DNA of 38,115 nucleotides from an uncultured Acetatifactor sp. (GTDB taxonomy: Bacteria; Bacillota; Clostridia; Lachnospirales; Lachnospiraceae), in NCBI GenBank assembly GCA_910585665.1, contig CAJUFI010000043.1:1-38115 (forward strand). Direction: 5' to 3'. Positions 32,414 through 38,115 of this stretch are shown here, one piece after another; the first letter of the stretch is position 1; every line of letters begins with the position of its first letter. The position numbers and the translations under genes were made by a program. The notes beneath the pieces were generated by a model. That model did no database searches and had not been told where the DNA came from. It worked only from the letters and a program-made list of their open reading frames with translations.

Positions 32414-33874
32414 CTAAGCCCTGCGGCGGGCTTTGATTTCAGCCTGCTCCTTGTCGATATGCTTCTCCACATCCAGAAATCTCAGCAGCAAAATCAGGAT
32501 AATCGCGGTGATAATCTCCAGCCCCAGAAAGAAGAAAATAAACACATTCTGCGTAGCCGCGTTCTGGACAGCGCCCACCGTCTGACCGGTAGCTTCCACA
32601 AATTCCGGCGCAACATAGCCGGATCTGGCAAGGCAGAAATTCAGCACGCCAGCGGCCACGCCGGTTGATACCGTGATAATAATGCTGTTTATGGAGGTAG
32701 CCAGCCCGTCACAGCGGAAGGTATATTTCCACTCGATATGATCCAGCACATCGGCGGTGAGCGCGGCAAAGACATAGGCGCATGGCAGGCCTCCGATGTT
32801 TTTAATGAACTGCCCCGCCAGCACAATGACCATGTTCCGCGGGCCGATCAGGCAGACTGCGCCTCCAATGGCATAAAGGATGAATCCGGCCAGCGTCACG
32901 TTCCGCTTGCCGAATTTTTTCGCCAGCGGCCACACCGCAAAGATGCCGATCCCCATGGGAATGCCGCCGATCACGGAAACAAGGGTCTGGGTCACTCCAT
33001 CATTGTAGGTTCCCAGCACATAGTTACAGTAGTAAACGAGAGAAGCATTTTTAAAGTAACTGCCCAGGTTGAAGACGATATTGTAGGCCATCAGAATGAT
33101 CCAGTACTTATCGTGCAGTATGGCTGAAAACTGCTCCCGGATAGACCTTGTTTCCGCCCCGTCGCCGATTTCCTCCGTGATGCGCTCCTTTGTAAAGAAA
33201 TATTCCAGCAATGTCAGCGGCAGGGCCAGGGCTGCCAGAATGCCCATGACCAGAAGCCACAGCTCCTTATCGACACCCAGCACCGGCATGACTGCCATGG
33301 GAAAGACCAGGGCCACGATAATCCCGGAGACCATGATAGAGGCGATATTATTGAACACCGACAGGCTGCCGCGCTGCGTGGTGTTCCGGGTGGACAGAGC
33401 CACCATCAGGCTGTGGCTCATATTATAGATTGTGAATGCGAAGGAGTAAAACAGGTTGTATGACAGCATGACCCAGATGACCTGGACTTCCTCCGGGGCA
33501 TTGGGCACCGCAAACAGCAAGATGCCCGTCACCGGCATCAGGATTGCCGACAGCAGCAGCCATGGGCGGGCTTTGCCCTCCCGGGTACGGGTACGGTCGA
33601 TCAGCTGCCCCATGACCACATTGGTGACGGCGTCAATGATTTTGGAAGCGATGGGAAACACCATCAGAAACGCGCCGCCCCATACCCCGGTAAGCTTCAG
33701 GACATCCGTATAAAACACATTCAGATAGACAGCCAGCACCGCATTCAGCAGCAGTGCCCCTGTGGGCCCCAGTAAATATCCGAGCCATTTTTCTTTTCCC
33801 CCCACATTCTCAGACTGGATTTTGCCGGCCGGAAGCCTGTCAAACAGTTTTCCCTTCATCTCTTTCTCCCTCAT
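32414..33874 (-). CDS. GPH/MelB-type sugar:cation symporter
   Basis: A 486-residue integral membrane protein, about 12 TM segments, of the glycoside-pentoside-hexuronide family. Landmarks are GYLLGPTGALLLNAVLAVYLNVFYTD in TM1 and the loop IIDAVTNVVMGQLIDRTRTREGKARPW, which holds the conserved Asp and the Arg-Pro segment. It couples glycoside uptake to Na+ or H+. Its start overlaps the stop of the GH3 gene by 4 bp (ATGA), so the two are translationally coupled, and it offers an import route separate from the ABC system. The substrate is probably a rhamnose- or glucose-containing glycoside, by context. Confidence 0.93.
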   Translation of the reverse strand: MREKEMKGKLFDRLPAGKIQSENVGGKEKWLGYLLGPTGALLLNAVLAVYLNVFYTDVLKLTGVWGGAFLMVFPIASKIIDAVTNVVMGQLIDRTRTREGKARPWLLLSAILMPVTGILLFAVPNAPEEVQVIWVMLSYNLFYSFAFTIYNMSHSLMVALSTRNTTQRGSLSVFNNIASIMVSGIIVALVFPMAVMPVLGVDKELWLLVMGILAALALPLTLLEYFFTKERITEEIGDGAETRSIREQFSAILHDKYWIILMAYNIVFNLGSYFKNASLVYYCNYVLGTYNDGVTQTLVSVIGGIPMGIGIFAVWPLAKKFGKRNVTLAGFILYAIGGAVCLIGPRNMVIVLAGQFIKNIGGLPCAYVFAALTADVLDHIEWKYTFRCDGLATSINSIIITVSTGVAAGVLNFCLARSGYVAPEFVEATGQTVGAVQNAATQNVFIFFFLGLEIITAIILILLLRFLDVEKHIDKEQAEIKARRRA

Positions 33875-36243
33875 CGTTTTTCTCCTTTTTCACCGTATTT
33901 TATCTTCAATACCAGTTCCAGAACATTGCGGGCTGTCCGCTGCAGCTCTCCCCGGGTAATCCCCTCCGGCTGGCCCAGCGTTTTCAGCAGGCTCCCATCC
34001 GATTTGTATTTTTTCGCCACATGCCCCATATCGCCGGGCATGAGCACGTCCACCTGGGCCCTCACCCGGTAGGCATTGTTCTTCAGCTTCGGGAATTCGG
34101 GGCTTCCGGACTTCTGCATCCACCAGTCCGTCATGACCATGCCCTCATATCCCCATTCCCGGCGCAGGACTGTGGTCACAAGGTCATAATTGTAATGGGA
34201 CCATACGCCGTTTACCTTGTTATAAGAGGTCATTACGGTATGGGGGCTGCTCTCCCTGATGCAGATTTCGAAATTGCGCAGATAAATCTCCCGCAGGGCG
34301 CGCTCAGACAGCCGTGAGTCACAGATATTGCGTTTCGTCTCCTGATTGTTGCAGGCAAAATGCTTCGGACAGCAGGCTCCTCCCATGCTCTGTACCCCCC
34401 GCACCACGGCAGCCGCCATCTTTCCGGAAAGCAGCGGATCCTCCGAAAAATACTCAAAGTTCCTTCCGCAGAGGGGATTCCTGTGGATGTTCATTCCCGG
34501 CGCCAGCAGCACGTCCACGCCGTAATGCTTCATCTCCGCCCCCACAAGACGGTACAGCTCCTCCACCAGCTCACAGTTCCAGGTACAGGCAAGGGCCGTT
34601 CCGCAGGGCACCAACGCACAGTACTTTTGCAGCCGCAGTCCCGCGGGTCCGTCTGCACAGACAACCGGCAAAACTCCCTTCTCCCGCAGACCGGGAATCA
34701 CACCGCCCAGGACGCCGGCATTGCCAGGCGCCCCCAGCGGGCTGTTCATCATGCCGTGCCCCCGGGTCAGAGCCTCCAGTTCGTCATCGCTGAGCCCGGC
34801 CACAAAATCGTCCATAGTGTCCTTTCCGCTGGCCACATCGCCGAGAATCAGGGCTTTATCCCTTTTCACCGCAGCCTCCCCGGGAAGATTGTCAAGAATG
34901 CGCTGCCTCAGATTTACCTCCGGCGAACAGACTGCTTCACATTTCTCCACCACCGCTGTCTCCTGAAGCAGAAAGCTCCCCGCTTCCACATCATTTGCCG
35001 CAAAGCGGTACTCGCCGGGTTCCAGCAGAAAAGCATGCCGCCTCTCGTCATAAGACGAAATCGCTTTATCATCGCATTTTAAGATAAGCTCCTGGCTTTC
35101 GCCCGGGGCAAGCTCTCTGGTCTTTGCAAAAGCGGTCAGAACATGTGCGGGCTTCTCGATACAGCCCTTGGGCGGGCGGCACCAGAGCATCACCACCTCC
35201 CGTCCGGAACAGCCGCCGATATTTTTCACTTCCACAGCCATCTCCGTGACTGCTCCCTCCGGCCCGCCGGCACCATGAGCAGAGCGCTTAAGGGATTTTG
35301 GCATAAGCCTGAACTCGGTATAGGAAAGGCCATAGCCAAAGGGATACAGGACCGCCTCCTTTGCACAGGTGTCAAAATGCCGGTAGCCTACAAAAATCCC
35401 TTCCGCATATTCATTGTATTCCCTGCCGCCGAAATGCCCGCTGCTGGGATAATCCTCATAGCGCCGCGCGATGGTGTCCGCCAGCCTTCCGCAGGGATTC
35501 ACCTTTCCGTACAGCACATCCGCAAGGGCATTGCCGCTCTCCATTCCCCCCTGCCATGCGATCAGAACGGCGGATAGCCTTTCCCCATACCTTTCCGTCC
35601 ACTCCATATCCATAATGCTACCGATGTTCAGCACCACAGCCGTCCGGCGGAACGCTGCCGTAACCGCATCCAGCATTGCCAGCTCTTCCTCCGTCAGGTA
35701 GTAGCTTCCCTTCTCCAAAGTGTTTTCCCTGTCCTCCCCGGCCGCCCTGCCAATCACTACCAGGGCAGCATCGGAAGTTTTTGCCGCGCTCTCCGCCATA
35801 TGTGCGGCAAGCGGCATCTCCGGATGGTTCATGGGCCAATGCCCCCACCAGCCCTCATCCGCCCTGTGCTCCTCCGATCCACACCAGGCTCGGTATGCCT
35901 GTGCCAGCGGCCTGTTATACTTTGCCCCCATATTCCCGAGGCCTTCCATCAGGTTTACGCGGTAAGGCGCATGTACGTCGCCGCCGCTGCCGTAGCCCAC
36001 ACAGAACCAGTCAAGCTGGCACCGCCCGAAAACGGCGATTTCCTCCCCTTCCTTCAGGGGCAGCACGCCGTCATTTTTCAGCAGCACGCAGCCTTCCGCC
36101 CCGCTCCTGCGAATCAGCGCCGAAATGCCCGGCGTTATGTATTTCTCGCCGGATGCCGCCGTCTCCTCCTGCATGAGCCCGTTTCCCATGGCATGATCCA
36201 CTACCCGCTGCATAAACTTGCCAATTTTCTTTTTCAGTTTCAT
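33871..36243 (-). CDS. Circularly permuted GH3 beta-glycosidase
   Basis: 790 residues with the GH3 domains in reversed order. The alpha/beta domain comes first (about 38-300: VLLKNDGVLPL, GEDRENTLEKGSYYL, VNPCGRLADT), then the fibronectin III-like domain (about 330-440: GREVVMLW). The TIM barrel comes last (about 490-780: CADGPAGLRL, RNPLCGRNFEYFSEDP, CPKHFACNNQETKR) with nucleophile Asp of VMTDWW at about 706. This permuted layout is known from Butyrivibrio fibrisolvens BglA-type enzymes. Cytoplasmic; likely a beta-glucosidase. First gene of the symporter-GH78 unit, divergent from the AraC regulator. The start is ATG, with a weak GGGAAAG-type site. Confidence 0.93.
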   Translation of the reverse strand: MKLKKKIGKFMQRVVDHAMGNGLMQEETAASGEKYITPGISALIRRSGAEGCVLLKNDGVLPLKEGEEIAVFGRCQLDWFCVGYGSGGDVHAPYRVNLMEGLGNMGAKYNRPLAQAYRAWCGSEEHRADEGWWGHWPMNHPEMPLAAHMAESAAKTSDAALVVIGRAAGEDRENTLEKGSYYLTEEELAMLDAVTAAFRRTAVVLNIGSIMDMEWTERYGERLSAVLIAWQGGMESGNALADVLYGKVNPCGRLADTIARRYEDYPSSGHFGGREYNEYAEGIFVGYRHFDTCAKEAVLYPFGYGLSYTEFRLMPKSLKRSAHGAGGPEGAVTEMAVEVKNIGGCSGREVVMLWCRPPKGCIEKPAHVLTAFAKTRELAPGESQELILKCDDKAISSYDERRHAFLLEPGEYRFAANDVEAGSFLLQETAVVEKCEAVCSPEVNLRQRILDNLPGEAAVKRDKALILGDVASGKDTMDDFVAGLSDDELEALTRGHGMMNSPLGAPGNAGVLGGVIPGLREKGVLPVVCADGPAGLRLQKYCALVPCGTALACTWNCELVEELYRLVGAEMKHYGVDVLLAPGMNIHRNPLCGRNFEYFSEDPLLSGKMAAAVVRGVQSMGGACCPKHFACNNQETKRNICDSRLSERALREIYLRNFEICIRESSPHTVMTSYNKVNGVWSHYNYDLVTTVLRREWGYEGMVMTDWWMQKSGSPEFPKLKNNAYRVRAQVDVLMPGDMGHVAKKYKSDGSLLKTLGQPEGITRGELQRTARNVLELVLKIKYGEKGEKR

Positions 36244-36293
36244 CCTGTTCTTCCCTTTCCCGTCAGGCCTCTCAATTTTTCTACACCCATTTT

Positions 36294-36323
36294 CCCATAT
36301 TCCACTATTTTTTTGTTTGTAAA
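36294..36323 (-). promoter_or_regulatory. Candidate promoter of the permuted-GH3 operon
   Basis: On the minus strand TTTACA (36323-36318) and TATGGG (36299-36294) are separated by 18 bp, about 50 bp before the GH3 start. The -35 lies inside one of two AATTTTACAA repeats (36317-36326, 36337-36346; 20-bp period), where an AraC-type activator could bind. Confidence 0.45.
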
Positions 36324-36345
36324 ATTATCCGGCTTATTGTAAAAT
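36317..36345 (+). promoter_or_regulatory. Candidate promoter of the AraC gene
   Basis: TTGTAA (36317-36322), 17 bp, TAAAAT (36340-36345), with the ribosome site AGGAGG at 36359-36364. Both hexamers lie in the TTGTAAAATT direct repeats, so this promoter overlaps the divergent one. Confidence 0.5.
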
Positions 36346-36373
36346 TGAGAAAATGATACAGGAGGCCCTACAA

Positions 36374-37588
36374 ATGCCGGAAATTGATTATGCCTATATC
36401 TCTGAAAACATAGCGAATATCTCCCGCATCCAGATAAGGATTTATGAAAACAAAAGCTGTACCGGGTATTATTCCGCCACTGCATTTGATCCGGATCCGG
36501 CCCTTCCCTATCTGGATAGGCTGCTGGATGCGCCTGTCAGCATAAGCTGCCATATCACGCCCTTCTATCAATATTACGGCGTCATCCGCCACGAGCGCCA
36601 TACTATGGTCATCGGCCCTGCCTGCCAGTTTCAGCTGACCCGCTCAAACGCCAGAGAGCTCATGTTTCTTCTGGGAATCGATGAAAGGGAAAAAGCCCAT
36701 TATCAGACCCTGCTCCAAGGCATTACTCTCATGCCGCTGGAAATTTTCCTCCATCTGCTCTGTCTTGTAAATTACTACATCAGCGGAGAGAAGAAAGAGA
36801 TTACCGAGCTGTCCCTTTTTGACTTTCATGACTCTATCCCCACCGGTTTGCCGGCGTCTTCCCAGCCTCAGCCTCCTGTTCCCGAACCGGAAGATTGGCT
36901 GGCCGTCTCCCACAGTACCTTTGAATACGAGCAGCAGATGCTCCGCTTCGTGAAGACCGGCAACCTGGAGGGACTCCGGAAGCTTTTTGCGAATTCATCG
37001 GCGGGGCAGCCCGGCAAAATTGCTGACAGCTATCTGCGCCAGCTGAAGAATATCTTCATCACCTGCGCCACCACGGTATCCCGTGCCGCCATCGCCGGCG
37101 GACTTCCTGTGGAGGAAGCGCTTTCCTTAAGCGACCGCTATATACAGCACAGTGAAAAGCATCTCTATCCCGATCAGATTCAAAACCTGCAATACCACAT
37201 GGTATTGGATTATGCCACACGGATCCGGAATCTGGTTATGGGGAAACAATACAGTAAGAGCATTCAGAATATCATATCCTATCTGCAGGAGCATTTGACA
37301 GAAAATGTCCGTACAGACGATCTCTGCAGCCTTGTTTCCCTAAGCCGCAGCCAATTGTCCGCACGTTTTAAATCGGAGACCGGCTTTACCATTACAGAAT
37401 ATATGTATACTCTGAAAATCAAAAAAGCCCGGGATCTGCTGGCCTCCACCGACAAATCCCTTTTGGAAATCAGCACATACCTGGGGTTCTCCTCCCAGGG
37501 ATATTTTCAAAATGTATTTCGGAGATATACTTCCATGACGCCCGGCGACTACCGGAAATATAACAGAAAGGGGCTGTCGCATCAATGA
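36374..37588 (+). CDS. AraC-family transcriptional regulator
   Basis: 404 residues from ATG 36374, which lies 9 bp after AGGAGG; an earlier in-frame ATG (36353) would place that ribosome site inside the gene. The long N-terminal region (1-290) has no recognisable cupin and looks alpha/beta, as in the AraC group with a large sensor; YYGVIRHERHTMVIGP resembles a ligand-pocket strand pair. The C-terminal pair of helix-turn-helices (about 300-400) has VRTDDLCSLVSLSRSQLSAR and SLLEISTYLGFSSQGYFQ, then FRRYTSMTPGDYR. It is divergent from, and probably controls, the GH3-symporter-GH78-GH5 unit; ligand unknown. A terminator overlaps its stop codon. Confidence 0.92.
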   Translation: MPEIDYAYISENIANISRIQIRIYENKSCTGYYSATAFDPDPALPYLDRLLDAPVSISCHITPFYQYYGVIRHERHTMVIGPACQFQLTRSNARELMFLLGIDEREKAHYQTLLQGITLMPLEIFLHLLCLVNYYISGEKKEITELSLFDFHDSIPTGLPASSQPQPPVPEPEDWLAVSHSTFEYEQQMLRFVKTGNLEGLRKLFANSSAGQPGKIADSYLRQLKNIFITCATTVSRAAIAGGLPVEEALSLSDRYIQHSEKHLYPDQIQNLQYHMVLDYATRIRNLVMGKQYSKSIQNIISYLQEHLTENVRTDDLCSLVSLSRSQLSARFKSETGFTITEYMYTLKIKKARDLLASTDKSLLEISTYLGFSSQGYFQNVFRRYTSMTPGDYRKYNRKGLSHQ

Positions 37589-37618
37589 TTAGGAAATCAG
37601 CGATGTGACAGCCCTTTT
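37567..37618 (+). terminator. Intrinsic terminator of the AraC gene
   Basis: GGGCTGTCGCATC and GATGTGACAGCCC form a 13-bp stem with one G-U pair, flanked by A and T runs (AAAG before, TTTTCT after). The 5' arm includes the last codons of the AraC gene. The flanking A-run makes it potentially bidirectional. Confidence 0.85.
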
Positions 37619-37644
37619 CTAAGGATTTTGGGTTATAAAGCCCC

Positions 37645-37874
37645 CGCCAGAACCATACCTCCCCTGCTTCCACCTTCCAACGGCGGTTGCGGTCCAAAAA
37701 GGCCGTCTGATCCGCGCGTACCAGAAAGCCCACAGCTTTCCTCTGCCCCGGCTGCAGCTCCACCCGGGCGAAACCCTGCAGTTCCATGCATGGGCGTACT
37801 ATGGCAGCGCGGCAGTCCGACAGATACAGCTGCACCACTTCCGTCCCGATTCTGTCATACCAGCCATTCCCCAA
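37645..37874 (-). pseudogene. GH3 C-terminal (fibronectin III-like) fragment
   Basis: The minus strand reads GTEVVQLYLSDCRAAI, then VRPCMELQGFARVELQPGQR and TAFLDRNRRWKVEAGE. This matches segment by segment the C-terminal domain of the GH3 at 957 (GDEVVQLYLRD, RPVKELAGFKRVTLEPGE, TAFLDSHMQWKVEKGE). The catalytic domains are absent: the similarity starts abruptly near 37866, and the end after VEAGE drifts into unrelated residues or needs a frame change. It is a decayed piece of another GH3 gene, oriented like the rest of the locus. Confidence 0.82.
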
Positions 37875-37919
37875 AAGAATGTTTTACCGCTTTTTGGTGC
37901 AGGATGTCCTTAGGAGACA

Positions 37920-38105
37920 TCACCAGGATCCGGCAATGCCTCTCATGAAAGCGATCACCTTGTCCTTGACCTGATTCTGACAGAACAGATCATCCCCATG
38001 CTGTGCTCTTTCAATCTCTATCAAGTCGGCGCGCACCCCCTGTTCGACCAGCTTTTCATAATATGCAGCACCAGCAGGCCGTCCTCTTCCCTCCAGCAGA
38101 CCTGC
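37920..38105 (-). pseudogene. Alpha/beta-hydrolase (esterase) C-terminal remnant
   Basis: The minus-strand frame ending at TGA 37922-37920 reads AAYYEKLVEQGVRADLIEIE, then RAQHGDDLFCQNQVKDKVIA. This looks like the C-terminal end of acetyl-esterase-type alpha/beta hydrolases, with the catalytic His in AQHGDD. An in-frame TGA at 38108-38106, close to the window edge, interrupts the frame, so it is either frameshifted or a fragment. An overlapping start (TGATG) opens a 21-codon frame (MSPKDILHQKAVKHSFGEW) that runs into the GH3 fragment and stops; I do not recognise it. Confidence 0.5.
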
Positions 38106-38115
38106 TCACAGGGCT

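Noticed and set aside
1..38115. CRISPR array, tRNA or rRNA genes, riboswitches
   Set aside because: No regularly spaced identical repeats with unique spacers, no cloverleaf or rRNA-like sequence and no recognisable riboswitch core were seen; the tandem repeats are short and coding.
1..38115. Defence system centred on the recombinase and methyltransferase remnant
   Set aside because: The two are 27 kb apart, both incomplete, and no nuclease or other defence gene accompanies them.

Overview
The window reads as chromosome of a gut-type Clostridia bacterium, most likely Lachnospiraceae. Evidence: strong AGGAGG-type ribosome sites, a YesM/YesN-type two-component pair, LplB/YtcP-type CUT1 permeases with lipoprotein binding proteins, many glycoside hydrolases without signal peptides, and at the left edge a serine recombinase plus a DUF6870-type small protein typical of Firmicutes integrative elements. 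Most of it is GC-rich; one stretch (about 24640-27350) is visibly AT-rich.

Layout. 1-680: edge of a mobile element (truncated serine recombinase and a DUF6870-like gene, minus strand). 957-18885, all minus strand: a polysaccharide-utilisation locus. Read in the direction of transcription it is histidine kinase, AraC-type response regulator, solute-binding lipoprotein, GH3; then an acidic lipoprotein, a terminator, GH2, GH43, GH2; then a promoter, GH43, GH3 and a strong terminator. 19155-24498, minus strand: binding lipoprotein, two permeases, VOC protein and SDR oxidoreductase. 24861-27326, plus strand: an XRE-ABC ATPase fusion and its FtsX-like permease. 27349-27472: a repeat fused to a DNA-methyltransferase remnant. 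27465-36243, minus strand: permuted GH3, GPH symporter, GH78, GH5-like enzyme and DUF1349 protein, with a divergent AraC regulator at 36374-37588. 37589-38115: decayed GH3 and esterase remnants.

How the genes work together (inference). Oligosaccharides are captured by lipoproteins, imported by the CUT1 permeases (no ATPase is encoded here, so a shared MsmK-type ATPase elsewhere is expected) or by the symporter, and cut in the cytoplasm. The GH43 pair carries the Glu/Gln arrangement of exo-beta-1,3-galactanases. With two GH2, three GH3 and a GH78, this points to arabinogalactan or rhamnose-containing plant side chains. The YesM/YesN pair probably controls both the acidic lipoprotein unit and the ABC importer unit: both have the same spaced direct repeat (AAATCCGA, 21-bp period) about 95-100 bp before the start codon.

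Most interesting signals: that shared operator; a roughly 96-bp dispersed element with interleaved inverted repeats; a small helical module attached to enzymes of three different GH families; a cluster of in-frame minisatellites in coding regions; a triplicated ribosome-site/start unit; and the XRE-ABC fusion with its own palindromic operator.
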